From positions 188,501 through 252,500 of the forward strand of contig JAJDDB010000027.1 in assembly GCA_029260575.1 (NCBI GenBank): a stretch of DNA of 64,000 nt. Direction: 5' to 3'. The DNA comes from Phycisphaerales bacterium. Lineage in GTDB: Bacteria; Planctomycetota; Phycisphaerae; Phycisphaerales; SM1A02. Below, piece by piece: positions 17,446 to 25,695 of this stretch; the stretch's first letter is position 1; the number at the start of each line of letters is the position of its first letter. The notes under the pieces are model-generated. The model was not told where the DNA came from and searched no databases. It worked only from the letters and a program-made list of their open reading frames with translations. A program made the position numbers and the translations under genes.

Positions 17446-19188
17446 CTACTCGCGCGGCGGCTCAGTCGATTCGCCCGGCTGCGGAACCGTCAATCTGTGC
17501 GGCGCTGCACCGCGATCAACCGGCCCGACAGCGCTCAATCGCATCACGATCGGCATCGGACGGCCTCTGCCGAACGCTCTGGGCGTCACCTTCAACACCA
17601 CAGCTGCCTGCTCGCGCTTGTACTGCTCACGGTCAATCGTCTTCAGAATCCCGCGAATCAAGTCCGCATCATAACCCGTCTGCTCGATGATGCGCTCCGC
17701 TGACTGCTCGCGATCAATGCGCCGCGTCACGATGTCATCCAGTATTTCGTATTCAGGCAGCGTGTCCTGGTCGGTTTGATTCGGCCGAAGCTCCGCGCTC
17801 GGCGGCTTGGAAATCGAACGATCGGGAATCGGTGGACACATGAAACCGAGCGAAGCAAAATTGTCGTTCATCCAACCCGCCAGTTCATACACGCGCGTTT
17901 TGACAACATCACCCAGCGGCGCAATCGCGCCGGACATGTCGCCGTAGAGCGTGGTATACCCCATTGCCATTTCACTCTTGTTGCTCGTCACCAGCACAAG
18001 CCCGCCGCGCGCGTTCGATGTTGCCATCAGCATCACACCGCGCAGGCGAGCCTGAATGTTCTCATCTGCGACGCCAAGAGGCGCTTCTTCGGTTGCACCC
18101 TCAAATACCTCGCGCATTGCCTGATGCGGCGCTTCGATCGGCATGCGCAGTGTTGTGCCGATCTGGAGATTCGCATTTAGAGCCTCTGCATCTTCTACGG
18201 AATGCGCAGAGGAATACCGCGAGGGCATGATGATGCCCGTGATGTTTGCGCCGCCGATTGCTGCAGCAGCAAGCACTGCTGTAACAGCTGAATCAATACC
18301 GCCGGATACACCCAGCAGAACGCGATCGTTCCCTGTCTTGGTGATGTAATCACGCAGACCAAGCACCAGGGCGTGATACAACTCTTCCTGCCACGGTGGT
18401 ACGGTATCCACTGTTTGCGCCTCGGCGCTGTCCAGATCGACCGCAGAAAGCGATGCGATCCACCCGGGCAGTGCGTGCACAATGTCGCCTACCGCATCCA
18501 CCACAACCGAGCGACCATCGAAGATCAGATCATCGTTTGCCCCGACCTGATTGACCGATACGATCGGCAGGCCAGTCTGCTTGGCCACGCTCTTCAACAT
18601 TTCCACATGCCGGCTGCCCTTGCCGATCACAAACGGACTGGCGTTGAGACTAATCAGAACATCCGGCCGATGATTGACCGTCTCCGTCACCGGGTTAATC
18701 GGATACCGCCGTTCCAGTTCGACATCTTCCGCCCGCCAGAGGTCTTCGCAGACAAGCACGCCGATTCGCTGCCCCGCTGTTTCAAACACCACCGGCGAAT
18801 GCCCCGGCTCGAAATACCGATCTTCATCAAACACGTCATAGCCGGGGAGCAGACGTTTGTCGTAAATCGCTTCGATCGCGCCTGCTCTGCATACCGCCAC
18901 ACTGTTGTAAATCGTGTGACATTGCTGCAGCGCGCAGCGCGGATAACCGACCAATACGGTCATGTCGCCCGCTGCTGCTGCGATGTGTTCAACCGCGCGT
19001 TCGCATGCCGGGACAACGCCCTCGCGCAGCAGCAGATCGCGCGGCGGGTAGCCGATCAGCACCATTTCGCTTGTGACAAGTACATCCGCCCGGTCTGCGC
19101 GAGCGCGTTCGATGGCTTCGAGCACCTTCGCGAGGTTGCCCGCAATGTCGCCGACGATCGGATTCAGTTGGGCCAGCGCGATTCGCAT
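17446..19188 (-). CDS. nadE: Glutamine-dependent NAD+ synthetase
   Basis: The enzyme amidates nicotinic acid adenine dinucleotide to NAD+ using glutamine. Residues 1 to about 265 form a nitrilase-type glutaminase domain with the Glu-Lys-Cys triad visible in 'SEMVLIGYPPRDLL', 'DKRLLPGYDVFDE' and 'GVLVCEDLW'. From about residue 285 the synthetase domain follows with the ATP-pyrophosphatase loop 'GVSGGIDSAV', then 'MPSRYSS', 'TSNKSEMAMGYTTLYGD' and a C-terminal 'RAFGRGRPMPI'. The 580-residue length fits the fused two-domain form. It is the first gene of a nadE-mutL pair. Confidence 0.96.
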   Translation of the reverse strand: MRIALAQLNPIVGDIAGNLAKVLEAIERARADRADVLVTSEMVLIGYPPRDLLLREGVVPACERAVEHIAAAAGDMTVLVGYPRCALQQCHTIYNSVAVCRAGAIEAIYDKRLLPGYDVFDEDRYFEPGHSPVVFETAGQRIGVLVCEDLWRAEDVELERRYPINPVTETVNHRPDVLISLNASPFVIGKGSRHVEMLKSVAKQTGLPIVSVNQVGANDDLIFDGRSVVVDAVGDIVHALPGWIASLSAVDLDSAEAQTVDTVPPWQEELYHALVLGLRDYITKTGNDRVLLGVSGGIDSAVTAVLAAAAIGGANITGIIMPSRYSSAHSVEDAEALNANLQIGTTLRMPIEAPHQAMREVFEGATEEAPLGVADENIQARLRGVMLMATSNARGGLVLVTSNKSEMAMGYTTLYGDMSGAIAPLGDVVKTRVYELAGWMNDNFASLGFMCPPIPDRSISKPPSAELRPNQTDQDTLPEYEILDDIVTRRIDREQSAERIIEQTGYDADLIRGILKTIDREQYKREQAAVVLKVTPRAFGRGRPMPIVMRLSAVGPVDRGAAPHRLTVPQPGESTEPPRE

Positions 19189-19420
19189 GATCGTCCCATT
19201 CTAGGCGATGAATACCCAATACCGATACGTGTTTCTGATCTGCGTCGGCTCAACGGCTTCAGCCGCAGGTTCATTTCCGTCTTAGTTCATCGGTACCCCT
19301 TGCAGCAAGAGCATTGATCCACAGCCCGTCAAAGCAACAAAGACAACCGACCGCTGACCTGGCGGATCCTGTCGCCACTGCACCGCCCAACAAGCTGTGC
19401 ACCAACCACATTCAAAACCA

Positions 19421-19456
19421 ACAACACCCCCCGCTCACGCGAAGGGTGCTGTCAAT
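19421..19456 (-). terminator. Probable terminator of the HTH-receiver gene
   Basis: Read on the minus strand, CAGCACCC and GGGTGTTG frame a second short stem CGC/GCG around GTGA. A T/G-rich stretch (TTGTTGGTTTTG) follows. It begins about 30 bases after the stop of the regulator at 19480-20061. Confidence 0.5.
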
Positions 19457-19479
19457 TCACTCAATTCACTCCGCTGCGA

Positions 19480-20061
19480 TTAATACACCACTGCGTGTGC
19501 AGCTTCGATTGATTCAATAACCTGTCGGACACTGAACGGCTTGCGCAGCGCCCCATCAAACCCCTGCTGGCTCAATGATGCGACCTGCCCATCAGTAAGT
19601 TTGCCGCTCATTGCCACGACTTTCGTGACCTGCAGATCATCATTGCTGCGGATCACCTTCATGGTGGAGCTTCCCTCGCCATCGCCCATGTGCAGATCCA
19701 GCAACATGACATGCGGGCGAAAACGCTCACATTCCACGCCTGCTTCGAACGCACTGCCGGCCGATCGCAGATCGAAGTTCGTCTGCTCAGCAAGGATTTC
19801 GTGCAGCTTGCCCAGCACATCTGCATCGCCATCGACGATCAGCACGCGGGTGTTGCCGCTCATCAGTCCATCAAACGGAATACCGTGGCCCTTCATGAAC
19901 TTCATTAAGTTCGCGACAGGGATTCGGCGATCCTTGGACCCCGGAATTCGATACCCGCGAAGCTGCCCCGAATCGAACCACTTGCTCACGGTTCGACTCG
20001 CGACGTTGCAAATCTTTGCAACTTCGCCGGTCGTCAATACATCTTTCTCAAAGAGACTCAT
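19480..20061 (-). CDS. Response regulator with an N-terminal excisionase/MerR-type HTH
   Basis: I chose ATG 20061 because GAGG lies 7 bases upstream; an earlier ATG at 20103 has no such site. Residues 1-60 form a helix-turn-helix of the excisionase/MerR class: 'VLTTGEVAKICNVASRTVSKWFDSGQL', then 'RGYRIPGSKDRRIP' and 'NLMKFMKGHGIP'. A CheY-type receiver follows at about residues 75-193: 'RVLIVDGDADV', phospho-acceptor Asp in 'HVMLLDLHMGDG', 'VVAMSG' and the Lys of 'ALRKPF'. The DNA-binding domain comes first, the reverse of the usual receiver-output order. No kinase gene is adjacent, so it may be an orphan. It probably acts as a transcription factor. Confidence 0.85.
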   Translation of the reverse strand: MSLFEKDVLTTGEVAKICNVASRTVSKWFDSGQLRGYRIPGSKDRRIPVANLMKFMKGHGIPFDGLMSGNTRVLIVDGDADVLGKLHEILAEQTNFDLRSAGSAFEAGVECERFRPHVMLLDLHMGDGEGSSTMKVIRSNDDLQVTKVVAMSGKLTDGQVASLSQQGFDGALRKPFSVRQVIESIEAAHAVVY

Positions 20062-20286
20062 GCACAACCTCGCATGTTCTAGCACCTCGAATGGCCGCAT
20101 CACGACGTGGAGACGGGGACCGTCAAGTGAATCGGTTCAAATCCGGGCTGCCTTCACGGCTGAGATGTGAAAACCCCTGTATATTGCTGCACTTACGCGG
20201 TTATGTGACGTCCACAAAGATTGGGCGCAATACCCCTCATTGACGCCGCAGCGCCAGTTATCGGCAGATCATCAAAAAGCACTGTG

Positions 20287-21339
20287 TTACCGGGCGAGAA
20301 TGTCCGCAACATCACGGAGAAATGCGTCCACTTCCTCTGGCTGTGTGTCAAAGCTGCACATCAACCGAAACACGTTCCAGTCGTGATCGCCAAATTGGTA
20401 GTACTGATAACCCTTGGCCAGCAGCGATGCATGCAACTGCTCACCCAAAACCGCAAATACACCATTGGATTCGACCGGAAACCGCAGCGCAACGCCCAGC
20501 TTCTGCAATCCATCGCCAAGTCGTTTTGCCATGGCATTGGAATGGCTCGCATGTCTCAACCAGCAACCATCCGCAAGCGTCGCAGCAAATGGCGCTGCCA
20601 CGAACCGATGCTTGCTCAACAGATGCCCTGTCCCCTTGCGGTGATGTTCAAACGACCGCACTGCTCGCTCATACGCCGTGCCGTCGGCCTGCGGAAAGAA
20701 CAACACCGCTTCGCCATATGCCAGGCCGTTCTTTGTGCCGCCGAAACTCAGACCATCAACGCCCGCTGCACCCGCGAGCTTCGCTGGGTCACACCCCGCT
20801 GATGCAACTGCATTTGCGAACCGCGCACCATCCACATGCATCCGATAACCTGCGGCATGCGCTGCATCACAAAGCTGCCGCAACTCCTTCGGCTGATAGA
20901 TCGTCCCGAACTCCGTCGCATTACTCAGCGAAACCACACCCGGATGCGGCTCATGGACATCACCCCGCCCCGCTGCTGCGATCCGCTCGATATCCGCCAA
21001 TTCAAGCCGGCTTGATTCTGTATGAATCGCCGTCATGCGGCACTGCGTGATCCGTTCGGGCGCTGTCGACTCATCATCATTCAGATGGCTGTGGCCGTGA
21101 CAGACAATCCGCTGCCACGGCTCAGTCAGCGCAGCAATGCCAAGCGTATTCGCGGCAGTTCCCGTCGCCACAAAATACGTCGCTGTGTCAAGACCAAACA
21201 CATCGCGAAACGCATCCAATGCACGCTCGGTCGCCGCATCATCACCGTACGCAACGACGTGTCCGGTATTGACCTTCACCAACGCATCCAAAGCCTCCGG
21301 CACCAGACCCGCGTTGTTGTCACTCCGAAAAGTCCGCAT
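20287..21339 (-). CDS. ltaE: Low-specificity L-threonine aldolase
   Basis: This PLP enzyme cleaves L-threonine and allo-threonine to glycine and acetaldehyde. The fold-type I marks are visible: start 'FRSDNNAGLVPEAL', 'GDDAATERALDAF', 'VATGTAANTLGI', 'HSHLNDDES', 'MHVDGARFANA' and the PLP-lysine motif 'GLSFGGTKNGL'. The 350 residues fit the family. It diverges from the AhpD-like gene at 21401, with 61 bases between the two starts, so both promoters must share that space. Confidence 0.92.
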   Translation of the reverse strand: MRTFRSDNNAGLVPEALDALVKVNTGHVVAYGDDAATERALDAFRDVFGLDTATYFVATGTAANTLGIAALTEPWQRIVCHGHSHLNDDESTAPERITQCRMTAIHTESSRLELADIERIAAAGRGDVHEPHPGVVSLSNATEFGTIYQPKELRQLCDAAHAAGYRMHVDGARFANAVASAGCDPAKLAGAAGVDGLSFGGTKNGLAYGEAVLFFPQADGTAYERAVRSFEHHRKGTGHLLSKHRFVAAPFAATLADGCWLRHASHSNAMAKRLGDGLQKLGVALRFPVESNGVFAVLGEQLHASLLAKGYQYYQFGDHDWNVFRLMCSFDTQPEEVDAFLRDVADILAR

Positions 21340-21400
21340 GACATACAGCGTAACGGAAAAGAGCCGCAGATCGGCGATACGATGTCAGCGGAGACTTACC

Positions 21401-21970
21401 ATGCCCTACATCGACACCATCGACGAATCTAACGCTACCGGCCCTCTCGCCGCGCTCTACAAACGAACGGGCAACCCTGATGGCACCGTCGACAACGTCA
21501 TGAAGATTCACGCGCTCAATCCTGATTCGCTGACCGCACACTTTGAGCTCTACGTCCAGTGCATGCACAAAACGTCGCCCCTCACCAGGGCCGAGCGCGA
21601 AATGGTCGCCGTCGTCGTCAGCCGGCTCAACGGCTGCAGATATTGCAAAGATCATCACCTCTCCGGCCTGAAACGACTCATGCCCGAAGATCGGCATCAC
21701 CACGCAGATGACCTTGCCGTCGGCCGCCGAACCGCAATCACCAAACGCGAACAGGCGCTCGCCGACTACGCCATGAAACTCACAACTAATCCGCAGGGTA
21801 TGACCAGCGATGACACGGAAGCGCTGCGCGCCGCTGGCCTGGACGATCGCGCAATCCTCGACCTCGCCCAGTGCATCGGCTACTTCAACTACGTCAACCG
21901 AATCGTCACCGGCCTGGGCGTGAACATCGAAGACACCGTCACCCCCGGCCAGTGGCCGGATGCGGAGTGA
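21401..21970 (+). CDS. AhpD/carboxymuconolactone-decarboxylase-like peroxidase
   Basis: I chose ATG 21401 because GGAG lies 8 bases upstream and the family N-terminus starts here. The AhpD redox motif is 'NGCRYCKDHH' (C-x2-C-x3-H), preceded by 'LTRAEREMVAVVVSRL'. Together they mark the 'peroxidase-related' alkylhydroperoxidase group. The C-terminal helix 'ILDLAQCIGYFNYVNRI' forms the usual second part of the site. The likely role is cytoplasmic thiol-dependent peroxide or organic hydroperoxide reduction. It is divergent from ltaE and stands alone. Confidence 0.88.
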   Translation: MPYIDTIDESNATGPLAALYKRTGNPDGTVDNVMKIHALNPDSLTAHFELYVQCMHKTSPLTRAEREMVAVVVSRLNGCRYCKDHHLSGLKRLMPEDRHHHADDLAVGRRTAITKREQALADYAMKLTTNPQGMTSDDTEALRAAGLDDRAILDLAQCIGYFNYVNRIVTGLGVNIEDTVTPGQWPDAE

Positions 21971-22157
21971 ACATCAGATACGCTTCGCACACACTGCGGC
22001 AGGGCTCGCTTTAGCGTGCCTCTCGGCCGAAGGCCGAGCGTTGCGCGCCCACCTAGAAATGAATCGTCGGGTCTTCCAATAAAGTCAGACGGTGTATCCA
22101 GAACATGTCCCGCTTCGCACCATCTGCGGTGAAACACTCCCGCACTTTTATATCCCA

Positions 22158-22535
22158 TCACCCTTGCAGCGACTTTGACAACATGTACTTGTTCCCATCC
22201 GGATCAAAGAACGTCGCCAGCCGCACCATGCCCTCGATCGTCATCGTGTCGCCGTCGAATCGCACATCCTTCGATTCGAGTTCGCTGCGGGCTTTGTCAA
22301 TATCCTCAACACTAAAAACCAGCGTCGCGCCGCCTTTCACCTCCGGCTTCTCGACCTGCGAAATGCCGACCGTGACCTTGTCCACCGGCGTCGTCAGTTC
22401 GCACCAGCCGATTTCATCGACACGGTACTGAAGCTGAAAACCCAGCACATTTTGATACCACTCGATAGCAGCCGTCATATCCGCGCACTGGATCGCACAC
22501 GTCAGATCACCCTGATACTTGATTGAACACCCCAT
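22158..22535 (-). CDS. VOC-superfamily (glyoxalase/bleomycin-resistance-like) protein
   Basis: This 125-residue protein starts at ATG 22535 with a strong AAGGAG Shine-Dalgarno six bases upstream. It shows the paired beta-alpha-beta-beta-beta modules of the VOC fold: 'MTAAIEWYQNVLGFQLQYR' in the first half and 'VFSVEDIDKARSELESKDV', 'ATFFDPDGNKYML' in the second. Candidate metal-site residues are near 'TCAIQC' and 'WCELTTP', but the first-strand His is not present, so it may be a binding protein. The promoter at 22666-22694 is nearly identical to that of the second VOC gene, with the HxlR-type regulator gene between them. Confidence 0.88.
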   Translation of the reverse strand: MGCSIKYQGDLTCAIQCADMTAAIEWYQNVLGFQLQYRVDEIGWCELTTPVDKVTVGISQVEKPEVKGGATLVFSVEDIDKARSELESKDVRFDGDTMTIEGMVRLATFFDPDGNKYMLSKSLQG

Positions 22536-22665
22536 CGAACGCTCCTTTCGTCATCTCCCGCCATCGACGAGCACACAGGTAGATGCCAACGACCCTTTAC
22601 TGCTACCAATGTAGCTGAGGGAATTTGAGGACAAGAATTCTGCAGCCCAGTGCTGCGGTCATACG

Positions 22666-22694
22666 ATAGTATATCTAGTATACTTACGTGTCAA
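22666..22694 (-). promoter_or_regulatory. Sigma-70 promoter with palindromic operator in the spacer (VOC gene 1 / HxlR regulator)
   Basis: Read on the minus strand, TTGACA (22694-22689), a 17-base spacer and TACTAT (22671-22666) form a good sigma-70 promoter aimed at the VOC gene at 22158-22535. The spacer and -10 hold an inverted repeat, AGTATA-N5-TATACT (22668-22684). On the plus strand TATACT (22679-22684) could be the -10 of the divergent regulator gene. A near copy lies at 24104-24132. Confidence 0.75.
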
Positions 22695-22756
22695 CTGATG
22701 TCCGACACACCGTCAGCGGCCTCGGCTGTGGGTATTCATTTTCGAAACCGATCATC

Positions 22757-23329
22757 ATGATCATCTCATTGCACAACATCACTTCACTGTTTCACCACCG
22801 CTGGGCAGTGCCCGTCATTGCCGAACTCCACCAGGCCGGTGGCGGCGCGAAGTTCATCACACTCCTGCACCGCCTGCACACCAACCGTCCATCCCTGAAA
22901 CGAACGTTGGACCATCTCGTAGATGCTGGCCTCGTGCAATCCAATCCCGGCTACGGCCACCCGATGCGGCCTGAATTCATACTCACCAAAAGCGGCAAGG
23001 AGCTCGGCCCGCACTGCGCCCGAATCATGAAGCTGCTTCACCGCCTTGACCTTGTCGATGTCGGCCTGCGCAAGTGGCCGATGTGCATCATCGCTGCGAT
23101 GGATCACGGTGCGCTGCGCTTCACCGACATTCGTACAGCCCTGCCCGACATCACTGCGCGTGCCCTGACACTTGCGCTCAAACAGATGCAGGATGCCACG
23201 ATTATCGAGCGGACGGTCTTCGACGATTCGCCGCCGGTGGTGGAATACAAACTGCATCGCAAAGCCCGTTCGATTGCTGAATCGGTCACATCGCTAGCCC
23301 GCGCTGCAGACAAGAGTCGCGCAGCCTGA
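22757..23329 (+). CDS. Tandem-domain HxlR-type transcriptional regulator
   Basis: The 190-residue protein has two winged-helix halves in a row. The first (residues about 10-95) has 'HHRWAVPVIAEL', 'TNRPSLKRTLDHLVDAGLV' and 'RPEFILTKSGKEL'. The second (about 105-180) has 'RKWPMCIIAAMDHGALRF', 'DITARALTLALKQMQDATII' and 'VVEYKLHRKARSI'. Both follow the HxlR pattern. One polypeptide could thus do what an HxlR dimer normally does. A GTG at 22688 in the same frame is an alternative start, inside the operator. It is divergent from VOC gene 1 and convergent with VOC gene 2; its TGA nearly touches the other stop, inside a 16-bp palindrome (23326-23341). Confidence 0.8.
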   Translation: MIISLHNITSLFHHRWAVPVIAELHQAGGGAKFITLLHRLHTNRPSLKRTLDHLVDAGLVQSNPGYGHPMRPEFILTKSGKELGPHCARIMKLLHRLDLVDVGLRKWPMCIIAAMDHGALRFTDIRTALPDITARALTLALKQMQDATIIERTVFDDSPPVVEYKLHRKARSIAESVTSLARAADKSRAA

Positions 23330-23330
23330 T

Positions 23331-23852
23331 TCATGAATCAGCATCCGGCGGACCCGCAAGCCGCAAACGATTTCCATCGGGATCCTGAAAATCCGCCAAT
23401 TTCACAACGCCCGGAATGTTGATCGTCGGCCGAGCGAATTTCACACCGCGCGATTCCAGAAGCGCTCTCGCCGCATCGACATTCTTCACGCCGATGTTGA
23501 TGGATGTACTGCCGCTGCCGGCGACCGTGTCCTGCCGACCGATACCGATCCGCACGCCGGGCACATTCGTATCAAATTTTGCCCACTCCAGTTCCGGCTC
23601 ATGTGAAGCGAGTTTCAACTCCAGTACATCCCGATAGAACGCCATCGATTTTTCTAGATCAGCCACTGCCAGTTGAATCAGAAGGTCAGCGCCATATTCG
23701 ATGTGCTGCTGATTCACAGGTGCGGCATCATCCGCTATCGCAATTCGGTCCGGCACAACAACAAGTAATCCAACAGCCGCCGCAACCAATATCGCTGATA
23801 CACACAACTGCAAGAGTAATACCGACTTCCGTCCAACTCGATTTGTACGCAT
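23331..23852 (-). CDS. VOC-superfamily protein with an N-terminal signal/membrane segment
   Basis: I chose ATG 23852 because AGAGG lies eight bases upstream; an ATG at 23858 is too close to it. Residues 1-35 are a positively charged start and hydrophobic segment ('LLQLCVSAILVAAAVGLLVV'), so the protein is exported or membrane-anchored. The VOC domain follows: 'LIQLAVADLEKSMAFYRDVL', 'VRIGIGRQDTVAG', 'NIGVKNVDAARALLESRGV', 'LADFQDPDGNRLRLAG'. The soluble relative at 22158-22535 shares its promoter type, so the two are probably induced together, one in each compartment. Ligand unknown. Confidence 0.85.
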   Translation of the reverse strand: MRTNRVGRKSVLLLQLCVSAILVAAAVGLLVVVPDRIAIADDAAPVNQQHIEYGADLLIQLAVADLEKSMAFYRDVLELKLASHEPELEWAKFDTNVPGVRIGIGRQDTVAGSGSTSINIGVKNVDAARALLESRGVKFARPTINIPGVVKLADFQDPDGNRLRLAGPPDADS

Positions 23853-24040
23853 TGACATCACCTCTTTCAATTGACCCTGCCGAAACTTCGCCGCCAAACC
23901 GTCACCCCCCCCAATTCGTAATTTGCATCCGTCAAATACAGGATCACAAATTGCGATGTGACAAAGAAACCCAACCTGCACCCAGTACGCAGTGCCTATC
24001 ACTCAGTGCACAACACGCCTCGCCCAATGCCCAGCACAAC

Positions 24041-24074
24041 CGCACATCCGCACATCCGCACATCCGCACATCCG
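24041..24074. repeat. Tandem octamer repeat (CGCACATC)x4
   Basis: Four exact head-to-tail copies of CGCACATC, ending with CG, lie inside the presumed leader of VOC gene 2. Such short arrays change copy number by slippage and could vary leader length. Confidence 0.85.
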
Positions 24075-24103
24075 TGAGAACACCCGCCCTCTCCGTTCAA
24101 ACT

Positions 24104-24132
24104 ATTTTATATCAAGTATACTTTTATGTCAA
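24104..24132 (-). promoter_or_regulatory. Sigma-70 promoter with operator in the spacer (VOC gene 2)
   Basis: Read on the minus strand, TTGACA, a 17-base spacer and TAAAAT form a strong promoter. The spacer contains the palindrome AAGTATACTT (24114-24123). Aligned with 22668-22684 the operator matches at 14 of 17 positions, and the TATACT half-site and the -35 are identical. It points to VOC gene 2 at 23331-23852. Confidence 0.7.
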
Positions 24133-24201
24133 CGGTTGAAGATTGGCGTCTATGAAACCGTGGGTAGATGAGGCTGAGAGCACATCGGCACCATCGTTTG
24201 T

Positions 24202-25593
24202 CTACATCGACCGTGATTGCAGGCCAGTCCCCACAGGAACATCCAAATGCTGCGTCGGCGCGATATCTCGCATGCCCAGCCGGATTACCTGCGCCAGCAG
24301 CACAAGCACGCCGACCAACATTGCGGGACGAGCCGGCTCATTTGTGAGGCCGAACGTCGGCACTGCCAGATCATCGCTGATCAGCAGCAGGAAGCCGACG
24401 ACCACAAGACTTATCAGCAACAGCGCATGACGCTGCAGGGTGCGATGCGCGCCCCGCGTGACAAAAAGATGAAGCACCCGGCAGATCACCCATGCCATCG
24501 GCACGATCAGAATGACGAGATGAGCCTTCTGCACGCGAGGCGATAACAGCACGATCAGCGTGCACAGTATTGCGACATCCCACGTCCAGTCACCGGGCCG
24601 GTTGCGGAAGATGCGCCATCGCACAAGCAGATACATCCCCCCGCCCAGCAAACCAAACACAATCCACAGACGCGACACCATTTCCCTGCCGTGCTCGTTC
24701 AACGGTTGCTTCGCCCAGCCAGCTTCATACTCATCACCATCATCATCCGCCACAACTTCGTCATCAGTAGCAAAAGGTTTTGACCAGTCCACATACTGCG
24801 AATCGTCCTGATGCGCAAGAACAAATTGCGCAAGCTCCGTCGGCGTCGTTTGCCCGTTGCCAGCAGTCCACGTCAGCGTAAAGCCGGAGGAAGCATCACT
24901 GTGTTGTTTGAGCAAGTCGCCAAACGTCTGCCACCCGAACCACATCCCCGGCATTACAACCATGACTATTGCGATCCACACAAGCGATGCGCCCAGCGCT
25001 TTCCACCGTCTGTTCATCACCAGCGCAGCAAGCAACAGTACCGGCGTCAGTTTGATCGCAACCGCGCACGCCAGCAGCAGCGCCCCCAGCCACCACAACC
25101 GCCCCGCCATCATGAGCCACACCCCGCCGACCGCAGACAGCGCGACTATGAAATTGATCTGCCCATTTCCGATGTCGCTGTCAATCGGCCGAAAGAGCAG
25201 CACCGCAGCCGTCGTCGCAGCGATGAGAACACCCAGTATGTCGCGCTGCCGCACGCCGGAGAAGCGCACCGACCCCCACAACAGCAGTACAAGACAGGAC
25301 ATTTTCACTACCGTGTACGCAATCCCAGCGATATCATGCGGCAGCCACGACAGCGGAATCATCAGCACTGTCGCTGACGGGGGATACAGAAACGGCCCCC
25401 GCCCCTTCACCGGCGAGACGACTTCGTAAATCTGCGCTCGATTCTCGCCCCCAGCAATGACGCCGATGTGGTGAAACACTTCAAAGTCATTGACTTCGAT
25501 GATTTCCACCGCGCTATGCCAACTCTGGCGAACCAGCAGCACGCTGAGTGCGATCATGAGCACGAGGGAAATTCGTTTGCGCAGTGGATCCAT
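24202..25593 (-). CDS. Polyprenol-phosphate-dependent glycosyltransferase, GT87/DUF2029 family
   Basis: This is a 463-residue integral membrane protein with about ten hydrophobic segments. An early loop has 'EVNDFEVFHHIGVIAGG', followed by 'YEVVSPVKGRGPFLYPP' and 'DIGNGQINFIVALSAV', typical of GT87 (C-fold mannosyltransferase-like) enzymes, where the first loop Asp serves catalysis. An unusual acidic insertion ('DDEVVADDDGDEYEAG') lies in the loop near residue 280. These enzymes transfer a sugar from a lipid-linked donor outside the membrane. It is a single gene, divergent from the FKBP gene. Confidence 0.82.
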   Translation of the reverse strand: MDPLRKRISLVLMIALSVLLVRQSWHSAVEIIEVNDFEVFHHIGVIAGGENRAQIYEVVSPVKGRGPFLYPPSATVLMIPLSWLPHDIAGIAYTVVKMSCLVLLLWGSVRFSGVRQRDILGVLIAATTAAVLLFRPIDSDIGNGQINFIVALSAVGGVWLMMAGRLWWLGALLLACAVAIKLTPVLLLAALVMNRRWKALGASLVWIAIVMVVMPGMWFGWQTFGDLLKQHSDASSGFTLTWTAGNGQTTPTELAQFVLAHQDDSQYVDWSKPFATDDEVVADDDGDEYEAGWAKQPLNEHGREMVSRLWIVFGLLGGGMYLLVRWRIFRNRPGDWTWDVAILCTLIVLLSPRVQKAHLVILIVPMAWVICRVLHLFVTRGAHRTLQRHALLLISLVVVGFLLLISDDLAVPTFGLTNEPARPAMLVGVLVLLAQVIRLGMRDIAPTQHLDVPVGTGLQSRSM

Positions 25594-25695
25594 GCGTTTG
25601 GTCCAGCGGGGAGTATACCGTCGCCTCCAGGCTGCGAACCGGCTACGATTTTCTCACCCAACAAGCCAACACATATTTGAACGAAAGGCATTTTC

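Larger units (their letters stand above)
23853..24201. other. Long leader and promoter region of VOC gene 2
   Basis: If the promoter at 24104-24132 drives VOC gene 2, its message has a leader of about 245 bases. The stretch holds the octamer repeat at 24041-24074 and no convincing small gene. Confidence 0.4.

Noticed and set aside
22022-22038. CTCGGCC/GGCCGAG hairpin as a terminator
   Set aside because: No T tract follows on either strand; kept out of the features.
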